This document shows, in pieces, positions 18,828 through 27,569 of a stretch of 64,000 nucleotides of DNA (within the stretch, counting starts at the first letter, position 1; each line of letters opens with the position of its first letter). The stretch covers positions 186,001 to 250,000 of the forward strand of contig NZ_JAJGNJ010000003.1 in assembly GCF_020781835.1 (NCBI RefSeq), read 5' to 3'. The notes beneath the pieces are model-generated. The model was not told the origin of the DNA and ran no database searches. It saw only the letters and a program-made list of their open reading frames with translations. The stretch comes from Microbacterium testaceum (lineage in GTDB: Bacteria; Actinomycetota; Actinomycetes; Actinomycetales; Microbacteriaceae). The position numbers and the translations under genes were made by a program.

Positions 18828-19672
18828 CCCGCGCGCGTCCCGTGGGGGCGACGCTCACCCTGGTGGGTGTCGCCCTCGCGGGATGCTCCGCGGCTCCTCC
18901 GGCATCCATCCCCGCGGGCCTGGCCGTCTCGGTCGTCCAACAGCGCGGCGACGTCGCGCCCGGCCGCGTACAGGTGCGGGTCGACAACGCCTCCGGCGCA
19001 CCGCTGACCGTCGTCTCGGCGACGATCCTCTCCTCGGCGCTCTCACGCCCCGCCGTCTGGGACTCTCGCCGCACGCAGACCGTCGATCCCGGACGCGTCG
19101 TGAACCTCCCGGTCCTCCTTCCCCCGCTGCTGTGCGCCGTCGGAGACGACGACGTACGCGTCCAGCTCGATCTCGCCGTGGGCGCCCGCACGGATCACGT
19201 CGAGGTCGACGCCGATGACCCGCTCGGCGTCCTCGCGCGATTGAGCGCGACGCAGTGCGACCGGGACGCCATCGCCGCGGTGGCCCGTGTGGAGGCGGGG
19301 GCCGTCTCCCCACGCGACGACGCGACGGCTGACCTCTCCGTCGTGATCACCCCGCGTACGGATGCAGGACGGTCCGGCTCCCGCCTCGAGCTCGTGGCTC
19401 TCACCGGCACTCCCCTCCTCCGTTTCGCCGGCGGCGAGGAGGCCGCGCTGAGCACCATCGTGACGCCCGGTGATCCCCCTTCGACGTTGACGGTCGTCGT
19501 CACCCCTCGCCGCTGCGACCCGCACGCGATCGCCGAGGACAAAGTCGGGACCCTGTTCGATCTCGTCGCACGCGTGGACGGTCGCGAGGTCGTGGTCCCC
19601 CTCGAGCGCTCACGATCCACGGCTGAGGACCTGCTGGCGTTCACCGCCGCGGCGTGCGGTCTCGCGCGCTGA
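18824..19672 (+). CDS. Putative lipoprotein of unknown function downstream of livF
   Basis: No family is recognised. The protein of about 282 residues begins with a short basic stretch, a hydrophobic helix and a perfect lipobox (LAGC, Cys about residue 21), so it should be a membrane-anchored exported lipoprotein. Three beta-rich repeats of about 85-90 residues seem to follow, each with a late cysteine. The start is uncertain: CTG 18824 (overlapping the livF stop) gives a normal basic signal peptide, while GTG 18842 would leave no positive charge. Position and overlap suggest cotranscription with the liv genes. A strong terminator follows. Confidence 0.7.
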   Translation: MTRARPVGATLTLVGVALAGCSAAPPASIPAGLAVSVVQQRGDVAPGRVQVRVDNASGAPLTVVSATILSSALSRPAVWDSRRTQTVDPGRVVNLPVLLPPLLCAVGDDDVRVQLDLAVGARTDHVEVDADDPLGVLARLSATQCDRDAIAAVARVEAGAVSPRDDATADLSVVITPRTDAGRSGSRLELVALTGTPLLRFAGGEEAALSTIVTPGDPPSTLTVVVTPRRCDPHAIAEDKVGTLFDLVARVDGREVVVPLERSRSTAEDLLAFTAAACGLAR

Positions 19673-19689
19673 GGTGCCGCCAGCAACGA

Positions 19690-19719
19690 AAGAGCCCGGG
19701 CCATGCGGCCCGGGCTCTT
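19690..19719. terminator. Bidirectional terminator between the liv operon and its binding protein
   Basis: A perfect 13-bp stem (19690-19702 with 19707-19719) with loop ATGC lies between convergent genes. It has A residues before and T/C residues after the stem, so it can work on both strands. Confidence 0.85.
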
Positions 19720-19735
19720 CCGTCAGAGGATCGGA

Positions 19736-21016
19736 TCACTCGTTGAGCGAACCGAACTCCGTGTTGAGGAGGGTGTACTTGTTGTCGGCACCGTACTGGT
19801 AGATGCCGATGTACGCCTCGGTCGGGTCACCGTTCTCGTCGAACGTGATCGGACCGGAGACACCGTCGTAGTCGACGTCGGTGCCCTCGTTGATCAGCGC
19901 GAGGCAGTCGGCGAACGTCGTGCACTTCTCGCCGCCCTCGGTGACCGACTGCAGGTTGTCACGGATCGCCGTGCCCGAGTCGTCCTTGGCCTGCGCCGCG
20001 GCGAGGGCCGCCACGATCACCGCGTCGTAGGACTCCGGCGCGTAGCTGAAGTCGGTGAGAGCCGGGTCGACCTCGAGGAGGCGACTCTGGAACTCGGTGT
20101 CGGCCGGGTTGCCGGGCAGCGTGCCCTTGGCGCCTTCGAGGGTGCCCGCCTGGAACTCGTACGAGTTGGACAGGTTGCCATCGACGAAGTACACCTTCGA
20201 ACCCGGGAAGCCCTGCGTGTTGACCAGCTGCGGGATGATCGAGGAGGTCTCCTCGAACGCGATCACGGCGATGGCGTCGGGCTGGGCGGCGAGGAGCTCG
20301 TCGACCTGCGACGTGAACACCGTGTCGCCCGGGTTGTAGGGAACGGCGACCGAGACCTCGCCGCCGGCGGCCTCGATGGCCGTGGTGGCGTTGTCCTTCA
20401 GGCCGATGCCGTACGGGTCGTTGATGTAGATGATGCCCACGTTGGCCGCACCGTCGCCGACCATGAGGTTACCGAGCACGCGGCCCTGGAGGACGTCCGA
20501 GGGAGCGGTGCGCCAGTAGTAACCGTCGTCGGCGTAGTCCGTGAAGTCCGGCGACGTGTTGGCGGGCGAGATCTGGACGATGCCCGCGTCCACGAGCTGG
20601 TCGACGAACGTGAACGACACACCCGAGGAGGCCGCACCGATGACGACGTCGGCACCGGCGTCGACGAGCTCGGTCGCCGACTGGGTGGCGATGTCCGTCG
20701 TCGTGTCACCGGAGTCGCGCTCGGTGAGCTCGACCGTGAACGGGAACGCGTCGGCCGTGGCCTCGATGTCCTGGATCGCGAGCTTCACACCCGCGACCTC
20801 GGGCGGGCCGAGGAAGGCGAGGTTTCCGGTGGCGGGCAGGATGGTGCCGACGTGGAAAGTCCCGTCGGCCTCGGACACGGCGCCTCCGCCGGAGGATGCG
20901 CTGGGTGCGGCGTCGCCGCCACCACCCGAGCAACCGGCGAGGACGAGCGCGCTGGCACCGACCAGGGCGAGACCGCCCAGGGCCTTGCCGGCACGCGTAC
21001 GCGTGAAGACGCTCAT
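19736..21016 (-). CDS. Branched-chain amino acid-type ABC substrate-binding lipoprotein
   Basis: The 426-residue protein has a basic N-terminus, a hydrophobic helix and the lipobox LAGC (Cys29), followed by a Gly/Ser linker. The mature part matches type I periplasmic-binding proteins of the Leu/Ile/Val or amide-binding group (VGTILPATGNLAFLGPPEVAG, then VVIGAASSGVSF). It almost certainly serves the livHMGF transporter, but is encoded convergently, separated by a shared terminator, so its amount can be set independently. AAGGAG lies 5 nt before ATG 21016. Confidence 0.9.
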   Translation of the reverse strand: MSVFTRTRAGKALGGLALVGASALVLAGCSGGGGDAAPSASSGGGAVSEADGTFHVGTILPATGNLAFLGPPEVAGVKLAIQDIEATADAFPFTVELTERDSGDTTTDIATQSATELVDAGADVVIGAASSGVSFTFVDQLVDAGIVQISPANTSPDFTDYADDGYYWRTAPSDVLQGRVLGNLMVGDGAANVGIIYINDPYGIGLKDNATTAIEAAGGEVSVAVPYNPGDTVFTSQVDELLAAQPDAIAVIAFEETSSIIPQLVNTQGFPGSKVYFVDGNLSNSYEFQAGTLEGAKGTLPGNPADTEFQSRLLEVDPALTDFSYAPESYDAVIVAALAAAQAKDDSGTAIRDNLQSVTEGGEKCTTFADCLALINEGTDVDYDGVSGPITFDENGDPTEAYIGIYQYGADNKYTLLNTEFGSLNE

Positions 21017-21042
21017 AGTGCTCCTTGCTGTGAATGAACGTT

Positions 21043-21064
21043 GGGCGGCACAGGGGTGCCGCCC
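21043..21064 (-). promoter_or_regulatory. Hairpin in the leader of the binding-protein gene
   Basis: A perfect 9-bp stem (GGGCGGCAC with GTGCCGCCC, 4-nt loop) lies 27 nt upstream of the binding-protein start codon, beyond its ribosome site. It may stabilise the mRNA or attenuate transcription; no run of U residues follows. Confidence 0.5.
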
Positions 21065-21154
21065 GGTGTCCTAAACCTAATGGCCCCCACGTTTTCGCCG
21101 TATTGCCGTTCGTTAACGATGTGCGTCGCCGAGGTCACGGCGTCATAACGCTCT

Positions 21155-22093
21155 CTAGACGGGCTCGGCGACATCCGATATGACGGCGCGGCGGCGGCGT
21201 GCGGCGAGCAGCGAATCCACGCTCAGCACGGTCAGCGCGAGCCAGACGAGGCCGAATCCGATCCAGCGTTCGGGTGTCATCGGCTCGTGGAGCACCCACA
21301 CCCCGATCGCGAACTGGATGATCGGCGCGACGAACTGGATCAGCCCCATGACGGTGAGAGGAGCGCGTCGCGCTCCCGCGGCGAACAGCAGCAGCGGCAC
21401 GGCGGTCACCGCGCCGGCCGAGACGAGCAGAACCGTGTGGAGGAATCCGTTGCTCCCCATCGTGAGGCCGGCCGTCGCACCGACGACGACGAGCTGCACC
21501 ACCGCAACGGGCAGCAGCCAGAGGGATTCGAGCGTCAGCCCGCTGACGGCATCCACCGAGGGTCCGATCTGCTTCTTCACCAGGCCGTAGACACCGAACG
21601 AGACGGCGAGGGTCAGTGCGATCCAGGGGAAGCTGCCGTACCCCACCACGATCACGAGCACCGCTGCCACGGACAGCCCGATCGCGATCCACTGCACCGG
21701 ACGCAGCCGTTCACGCAAGACCGTCACCCAGAGGAGCACCGTGACGATGGGGTTGATGAAGTACCCGAGGCTGGTCTCGATCACGCGATCGTTCAGCGCA
21801 CCGTAGACATACGTCTGCCAGTTGATGTAGATCAGCACGCCGGCCGCCGCCGTCAGGCCGAGCAGGCGCGGCTGTCGCACGATCGCCAGGAAGGGTCGCC
21901 ACGCCCGCAGCACGGTCAGAAGCAGCAGACAGAACACGAACGACAGCGTGATGCGCCATGCCACGATCTCCCACGGACCGGTGGGCGCCAGTTGCAGGAA
22001 GTACAGCGGCAGCACACCCCACAGGAGGTAGGCACTGAGCGCGAAGAGGCCGCCGCGGAAGACTCCCGAAGCAGGCGGCGGAGCGGGGTTCAC
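21155..22093 (-). CDS. rarD: EamA family transporter RarD
   Basis: The 312-residue protein has ten hydrophobic segments of the drug/metabolite transporter superfamily. Its N-terminal GLFALSAYLLWGVLPLYF pattern is characteristic of RarD. The family moves small metabolites; RarD's own substrate is unknown. The start is GTG 22093, with TAGGCT at 22100-22105 exactly 6 nt upstream, so the transcript is probably leaderless. Confidence 0.88.
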   Translation of the reverse strand: MNPAPPPASGVFRGGLFALSAYLLWGVLPLYFLQLAPTGPWEIVAWRITLSFVFCLLLLTVLRAWRPFLAIVRQPRLLGLTAAAGVLIYINWQTYVYGALNDRVIETSLGYFINPIVTVLLWVTVLRERLRPVQWIAIGLSVAAVLVIVVGYGSFPWIALTLAVSFGVYGLVKKQIGPSVDAVSGLTLESLWLLPVAVVQLVVVGATAGLTMGSNGFLHTVLLVSAGAVTAVPLLLFAAGARRAPLTVMGLIQFVAPIIQFAIGVWVLHEPMTPERWIGFGLVWLALTVLSVDSLLAARRRRAVISDVAEPV

Positions 22094-22355
22094 CTCTTCA
22101 GCCTAGGCGCGCGAGGCTTCGTGCTTCTGCCGGACCTCGCGCATTCCACGCCATAGAGCGGCCCCTCTCGCGACCGTGGTCGACACCGCGCGCCGACAGC
22201 GACGACGGGCGGACTGTTGCCTCGTGTGACGCCGCGTCTCGCGGCCCCTCTCCGGCGGTGGCTAGCGTCACCGGAGTCGTCCCGCATCGACGTGCCCCGA
22301 TTCCTGCGCCGTAAGCGCAGCACCGTCCCTGCACCATCCGAATCACGGAGAACCC

Positions 22356-23201
22356 ATGAGTATCGCCCGTACCGCCGCGGCCGCCCTGACCGCGACCCTG
22401 CTCGCCGTGAGCCTGACCGCGTGCGGCGCTTCGTCCGCGCCGTCCTCCTCCGAGGCGTCCGTCGACAAGACCGCACTGAAGATCGGTTTCAACCCCGGTC
22501 CGTACCAGGAGATGTTCGAGGGCGGCATCCAACCGCTCCTGGAGGCGGAGGGCTACACCGTCGAACCCGTGGACTTCACCGACGGGATCGTCGTGAACGT
22601 GGCCGTGGACTCGGGCGAGATCGACGCGAACATCATGCAGCACCCCGTCTACCTCGATTTCGTCAACGCCCAGGAGGGGATCGACAACGCCGCCCTCGTG
22701 CAGATCCCGACGCCGCGCATGGGTCTGTTCGGTGGGAAGAAGAGCTCTCTCGACGACGTCGCCGAGGGGTCGACCGTGACCGTCCCGAACTCTCCGTCGA
22801 ACCTGTACCGCGGGCTGCTGATCCTGCGCGAGGTCGGCTGGATCGACTTCGACGACGTCGACGACCCCAACACCGCCGATCTGTCGATCATCACGTCCAA
22901 CCCGAAGAACCTGAACATCACCCCGATCGAGAACGCGCAGCAGGTTCCGGCTCTGCAGGACGTGGACTACGCCACCATCCAGGGCAACTTCATCGTCTCC
23001 GGCGGTCTCGACTACGACGACGCCCTCGCCGTCGAGGACCAGCCCGAGCGCTTCTCGAACGTCGTCGCCGTGCGCGCGGCCGATGTCGAGACCCCGTGGG
23101 CTCAGGCGATCAAGGCCGCTTACGAGTCGCAGGAGTTCATCGACTACGTCACGTCGAACCCGCAATACTCCGGCTACCAGCTCCCGGCCTGGTTCGAGTG
23201 A
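22356..23201 (+). CDS. metQ: Methionine ABC transporter substrate-binding lipoprotein (MetQ/NlpA)
   Basis: The 281-residue lipoprotein has the lipobox LTAC (Cys23), then the NlpA/MetQ fold with LKIGFNPGPYQEM and the ANIMQHPVYLDF segment that lines the ligand site. It delivers D/L-methionine to MetNI. It is first in a four-gene operon whose genes overlap by 4 nt. The 262-nt gap upstream holds GC-rich hairpins and a TAGCGT -10-like box (22263-22268), but no SAM riboswitch that I can recognise. Confidence 0.92.
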   Translation: MSIARTAAAALTATLLAVSLTACGASSAPSSSEASVDKTALKIGFNPGPYQEMFEGGIQPLLEAEGYTVEPVDFTDGIVVNVAVDSGEIDANIMQHPVYLDFVNAQEGIDNAALVQIPTPRMGLFGGKKSSLDDVAEGSTVTVPNSPSNLYRGLLILREVGWIDFDDVDDPNTADLSIITSNPKNLNITPIENAQQVPALQDVDYATIQGNFIVSGGLDYDDALAVEDQPERFSNVVAVRAADVETPWAQAIKAAYESQEFIDYVTSNPQYSGYQLPAWFE

Positions 23202-24229
23202 GCGGCGCCGCGGGCGGAGGCATCGTCTTCGACGCGGTGACCAAGAGCTACACCCGGGGCGCCGTCACCACGACGGCCCTCCGGGATGTCTCGCTCGAGG
23301 TCGCCCCCGGGACGATCTTCGGCGTGATCGGCTACAGCGGTGCCGGGAAGTCCACGCTCATCCGCACGGTGAACGGTCTGGAGAAGCCCACATCGGGGCG
23401 CGTCCTCGTCGATGACGTCGACATCTCGTCGCTCCGCGGGGGTGCGCTCCGCGCCGCGCAGAAGAACACCGGCATGATCTTCCAGCAGTTCAACCTGCTG
23501 GAGACCCTCTCGGCACGGGACAACGTCGCCCTCCCGCTGCGGCTCGACGGCGTCTCCCCCGCCGACGCCCGCCGACGCGCCGACGAGGTGCTCGACTTCG
23601 TCGGGCTGAGCGAGAAGGCCGCGAGCCATCCCGGGGATCTTTCGGGCGGCCAGAAGCAGCGCGTCGGTATCGCGCGCGCGCTGGCCCGCAACCCCAAGAT
23701 CCTGCTCTCGGACGAGTCGACGAGCGCGCTCGATCCCGCCACCACCGCCCAGATCCTCGACCTGCTGCGCAGGATCAACCGGGAGTACGGCACGACGATC
23801 CTCGTCGTCACGCACGAGATGGATGTCATCAAGGACCTCACCCACCGGGTGGCGGTGATGGCCGAGGGCGAGGTCGTGGAGCACGGCAGCGTGCTCGACA
23901 CCTTCATCCGGCCGCGCGCCGCCGCCACCCGCGATTTCGTCGACACCATCGTGCCGCGGGGCCTGCCCCGCCGGGTCGTCGACCAACTCGGCGGCGAAGG
24001 TCTGTGGCGCATGCTCCTGTTGGATGCCGAGGTGGAACAGCCCCTCATCACCGGCCTGATCCGCGATGTCGGGGTCGACGTGAACATGCTCCACGCCGAC
24101 ATGACCCAGATCCAGGACCACACGGTCGGCGAACTCATCGTCAAGGTCACCGGCAGCCCGGAGAAGGTGCACGAGGCGCACCGCTATCTCTCCGAGCGGG
24201 TCGTCGAACTCGAGGAGGTCGTGGCGTGA
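23198..24229 (+). CDS. metN: Methionine ABC transporter ATPase (MetN)
   Basis: The 343-residue ATPase has the P-loop GYSGAGKST, the signature LSGGQKQRVGIARAL and Walker B ILLSDESTSALDP. The C-terminal 75-80 residues form a NIL/ACT-like domain, which in E. coli MetN binds methionine and inhibits transport. GTG 23198 overlaps the metQ stop by 4 nt. The frame is open far upstream, but the family start fits this GTG. Confidence 0.94.
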   Translation: MSGAAGGGIVFDAVTKSYTRGAVTTTALRDVSLEVAPGTIFGVIGYSGAGKSTLIRTVNGLEKPTSGRVLVDDVDISSLRGGALRAAQKNTGMIFQQFNLLETLSARDNVALPLRLDGVSPADARRRADEVLDFVGLSEKAASHPGDLSGGQKQRVGIARALARNPKILLSDESTSALDPATTAQILDLLRRINREYGTTILVVTHEMDVIKDLTHRVAVMAEGEVVEHGSVLDTFIRPRAAATRDFVDTIVPRGLPRRVVDQLGGEGLWRMLLLDAEVEQPLITGLIRDVGVDVNMLHADMTQIQDHTVGELIVKVTGSPEKVHEAHRYLSERVVELEEVVA

Positions 24230-24894
24230 ACGGCGACAAGTGGACCCTGGTCACCCCCGAGATCTATCTGCGCGCCCTCGGCGAGACGCTTCAGATGCTG
24301 GGGGTCTCCCTCGTCCTGGGGTCGCTCCTCGGCATCGTGCTGGGCGCGGTCCTCGCCCTCACCCGCCGGGGCGGCGTGCTGCAGAGCACACCGGTGAACC
24401 TCATCCTGGGCGCGGTGGTCAACCTCACCCGCTCGCTGCCCTTCATCATCCTGCTCGTGGCGATCCTGCCCTTCACCCGGCTGCTCGTCGGGACGAGCAT
24501 CGGCGTCTGGGCGGCGATCGTCCCCCTGACGGTGATGATCGCGCCGTACATCGGTCGCCTGGTCGAGAACTCCCTCCTCGAGGTCCCGGCCGGAGTCGTG
24601 GAGGCGGCACGCTCGATGGGGGCGTCCCCGCTGCAGATCTTCTGGCGGTTCCTCCTGCCGGAGGCGCGAGGCTCACTGATCCTCGCCCTCACCATCGCCA
24701 CCGTCGGACTCGTCGACGCCACCGCGATGGCGGGGACCGTGGGCGCGGGAGGCATCGGAGACCTCGCGCTGTCCTACGGCTACCAGCGGTACGACGGGTT
24801 CGCGATGGTGATCACGTGCGTCACGCTGATCGTGCTCGTCCAAGGCATCCAGGCGATCGGGTCGACGCTCGCGCGTCGGTTCCGGAGGCGGTGA
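24226..24894 (+). CDS. metI: Methionine ABC transporter permease (MetI)
   Basis: The 222-residue permease has five hydrophobic helices and the MetI coupling loop VVEAARSMGASPLQIFWRFLLPEA. It starts at GTG 24226, overlapping the metN stop by 4 nt. Its own stop overlaps the next gene's start in the same way. Confidence 0.94.
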   Translation: MNGDKWTLVTPEIYLRALGETLQMLGVSLVLGSLLGIVLGAVLALTRRGGVLQSTPVNLILGAVVNLTRSLPFIILLVAILPFTRLLVGTSIGVWAAIVPLTVMIAPYIGRLVENSLLEVPAGVVEAARSMGASPLQIFWRFLLPEARGSLILALTIATVGLVDATAMAGTVGAGGIGDLALSYGYQRYDGFAMVITCVTLIVLVQGIQAIGSTLARRFRRR

Positions 24895-26075
24895 CCGTGG
24901 TCGACTTCGCCCCCGCCGCTCGCGTCGCTGCCCTGCCGCCGAATTTCTGGGGAGCGATGGATGCCGAGAACGCCCGGCTCGCGGCGCTGCCCGGGCCGCG
25001 GTTCATCGACGTCTCCAAGGGCAACCCCGACCTGCCGACGCCGGAGCACATCGTGCGCGCCATGCAGGGCTTCGTCGACGATCCCGTCAACCACCGCTAC
25101 CCCTCGTACGCCGGGCGTCGGTCGCTGCGCGAGGGCGTGGCACGGCGATACCGCGAGGACCATGGCGTGGAGCTGGACCCCGATACGCAGGTGGGGATCT
25201 TCCACGGCTCCCACGAAGCGCTCATGGCCGCGGTCCTGGGTCTCGCCGACCCCGGCGCGACCGTGGTCCTCCCCGACCCGGGGTACCCGCTCTACACGTC
25301 GGCGGTCGACCTCGCGCAGGCGCGGGCGGAGACCCTCCCCCTCACCGAGCCCGACCATCAGCCCGACTTCGCCGCGCTGGACCACGTGGACCGTGCGCGC
25401 CTCCTGCTGCTGAACTACCCGAACAACCCCACCGGGGCGCTGGCCACTCCGGCGACCTTCACGGCCGCGATCGCCTTCGTCGAGCGGGTCGGCGCGGCCC
25501 TCGTGCACGACTTCGCCTACGCCTCGCTGGGCTTCGGCGAGCGCCCGCTGTCGGCGCTCGCGGTCGATGACCCGGACGGACGGACCGTCGAGGTGCAGAC
25601 GCTGTCGAAGACGTACAGCATGGCAGGATGGCGCGTCGGCTTCGCCGCAGGCAACGCGTCGCTGATCTCCGCCATGCGTCGCTACCAGGCGCACGCCTTC
25701 AGCACGATGTTCGGTGCCACGCAGGAGGCGGCCGCCGAGGCGCTGCGAGGCGACCAGCGTGCGGCCGCAGATCTCGTGGAGGTCTATCGGCGGCGGCGCG
25801 ACCTCGTCGTCGCGGGCCTGCGCGGCATCGGCTGGGACGTCATCGAGCCGCGCGGAACGTTCTTCGTCTGGGTGCGCCTTCCCGAGGGTACGGACGCGGT
25901 GGAGTTCGCCCGGCGTCTGCGGGAGGAGGCGCGGGTGGCGATCGCTCCGGGAGACGGCTTCGGCGAGCGCGGGCGCGGGCACGTGCGCCTCGGGCTCGTC
26001 GTGGACGACGCGACGCTGCACGAGCTGATCGATCGCCTCGCGGCGTTCGCCTCCGGCGCGGGCTCGACGGGCTAG
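24891..26075 (+). CDS. PLP-dependent class I/II aminotransferase in the met operon
   Basis: The 394-residue fold-type I aminotransferase has the substrate-side motif NYPNNPTGA, the PLP lysine Lys240 in LSKTYSMAGWRVGF, and a phosphate-binding LGLV-type end. Sequence style is close to LL-diaminopimelate or methionine aminotransferases. It starts at GTG 24891, overlapping metI by 4 nt, so it is translated with the methionine transporter. A role in methionine or 4-methylthio-2-oxobutanoate transamination is inferred from context only. Its stop shares the tetranucleotide CTAG with the convergent FAD oxidase gene. Confidence 0.88.
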   Translation: MTVVDFAPAARVAALPPNFWGAMDAENARLAALPGPRFIDVSKGNPDLPTPEHIVRAMQGFVDDPVNHRYPSYAGRRSLREGVARRYREDHGVELDPDTQVGIFHGSHEALMAAVLGLADPGATVVLPDPGYPLYTSAVDLAQARAETLPLTEPDHQPDFAALDHVDRARLLLLNYPNNPTGALATPATFTAAIAFVERVGAALVHDFAYASLGFGERPLSALAVDDPDGRTVEVQTLSKTYSMAGWRVGFAAGNASLISAMRRYQAHAFSTMFGATQEAAAEALRGDQRAAADLVEVYRRRRDLVVAGLRGIGWDVIEPRGTFFVWVRLPEGTDAVEFARRLREEARVAIAPGDGFGERGRGHVRLGLVVDDATLHELIDRLAAFASGAGSTG

Positions 26076-27445
26076 AGCTTCCGCCCCGGGTTCAGGATGC
26101 CGCGGGGATCGAACACGCGCTTGATCTCGCGCTGCAGACCCCGCAGGCGGCGGGAGAGCTCCCCGTCCAGGTCGCCGAGCTTGAGGGTGCCGATGCCGTG
26201 CTCGCCCGCGACGGTGCCGCCGAGATGCTGCGCCAGTCGCAGGAGGTCGGCGGCGGCCCGATGCGCCTTTTCGGTTTCGACGGGGTCGGCGCCGTCATAG
26301 ACCACGGTGGGGTGCAGATTCCCGTCGCCGACGTGCCCCGCGAGGCTGATCTCGACACCCGACTCCCGCGCGATGCGCTCGGCCTCCTCGGCGAACACCG
26401 TCAGACGGGACCGCGGCACCGCGAGGTCGCCGTGGGTGGCATCCCCTCGCAGCGCGAGCAACCCGGGGTTGAGAGCGCGACGGGCGGCCAGGAGCCGGTC
26501 CAGCTGCTCTTCGTCTTCGGCTCGATCGACCGAGAGGGCGCCGTGCGCCGTGAACGCGTCGGAGAAACGATCCAGATCGCGACCGGCCCCCTCCCTGGCA
26601 TCCGTGACGGCGAGAAGCCACGATCGCGCCGACGGGTCGAGATCCAGGTCAGGACGCACGAGACGGATGCCGCGCAGAGCGGTGTCGTCCAGGAACTCCA
26701 GCGTCGCGGGCAGGCGCTCGCCGATCGTGACCTCGGCCGCGGCGGCCAGCGCCGCACCCGTCGAGGGGAACAATCCCACCACTCCGCGCGCCGGGCCGGG
26801 AGCGGGGAGCAACCGGAGGGTCGCCTCGGTCACCACGGCGAGTGTGCCCTCCGAACCCACGACGAGGCTCGTCAGATCCAGGCCGGCGACTCCCTTCACG
26901 GTCGCGGGGCGCGTGCGCTCGATCGAGCCGTCCGCCAAGACGATCTGCAGCGACAGCACCGCGTCCCCGGTCACGCCGTAGCGGATGCAGCGCATCCCGC
27001 CGGCGTTCGTGGCGATGGTTCCCCCCACCGTCGCCCATTCGGCCGATGCCGGGTCGGGCGCGTAGAAGAGTCCGCGGGCTCGCGCCGCACGTTGCAGATC
27101 GGCGACGACGACCCCCGGCTGGACGACCGCAGTGCCCTCGGCGGCGTCGATGTCGAGGATGGCGTCCATCTCCGACAGGTCGAGCAGGATGCACCCCTCG
27201 ATCGCGGCCGCGGCGCCGACGAGTCCCGTGCGTGCTCCCTGCGGCACGACCGGGGTCGTCGTGGCATGTGCGACCCGCAGGACGGCCGAGACCTCTTCGG
27301 CGTTGCGCGGTCGCACGACCAGTGCTGCGCGCGGGGCAGGACGACGGGAGGCGTCGGTCGCCTGGGCTGCGACGAGGGCGGGATCATCGATGAGACGGGC
27401 GGCGGGCAGGACGTTCCTCAGGCGCGCGGCCAGATTCGCGGTCAT
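26072..27445 (-). CDS. FAD-linked oxidase (GlcD/lactate dehydrogenase-like)
   Basis: The 457-residue flavoprotein has a PCMH-type FAD-binding domain (PQGARTGLVGAAAAI, then GGTIATNAGGMRCIRYG) and a C-terminal FAD-oxidase domain with AGEHGIGTLKLG. The family oxidises 2-hydroxy acids such as glycolate or D-lactate. The start is ATG 27445, with TACGCT at 27452-27457 6 nt upstream, hence a likely leaderless mRNA. Stop codons of this gene and the convergent aminotransferase overlap in CTAG (26072-26075), leaving no room for a terminator between them. Confidence 0.9.
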   Translation of the reverse strand: MTANLAARLRNVLPAARLIDDPALVAAQATDASRRPAPRAALVVRPRNAEEVSAVLRVAHATTTPVVPQGARTGLVGAAAAIEGCILLDLSEMDAILDIDAAEGTAVVQPGVVVADLQRAARARGLFYAPDPASAEWATVGGTIATNAGGMRCIRYGVTGDAVLSLQIVLADGSIERTRPATVKGVAGLDLTSLVVGSEGTLAVVTEATLRLLPAPGPARGVVGLFPSTGAALAAAAEVTIGERLPATLEFLDDTALRGIRLVRPDLDLDPSARSWLLAVTDAREGAGRDLDRFSDAFTAHGALSVDRAEDEEQLDRLLAARRALNPGLLALRGDATHGDLAVPRSRLTVFAEEAERIARESGVEISLAGHVGDGNLHPTVVYDGADPVETEKAHRAAADLLRLAQHLGGTVAGEHGIGTLKLGDLDGELSRRLRGLQREIKRVFDPRGILNPGRKL

Positions 27446-27518
27446 CGGGTCAGCGTATTCGCGCCGTGTTCACCGCCACGCGTCGCAGGTCACAGCGCGT
27501 AAGACAGCCGGAAAAGGG

Positions 27519-27552
27519 CGGAACCCCGGATGCCGAGGCATCCGGGGTTCCG
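27519..27552 (-). terminator. Intrinsic terminator of groES
   Basis: A stem of about 15 bp (27519-27534 with 27537-27552), containing CCCCGGATGCC/GGCATCCGGGG, lies 17 nt past the groES stop. It isolates groES from the genes beyond, consistent with a single-gene transcript. Confidence 0.82.
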
Positions 27553-27569
27553 AGGAAATCGCAGTGCGA

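Noticed and set aside
22094..22355. SAM riboswitch upstream of metQ
   Set aside because: The gap has GC-rich hairpins (for example GCCGCG-TCT-CGCGGC), but none of the SAM-I, SAM-II or SAM-IV core sequences I know could be recognised.
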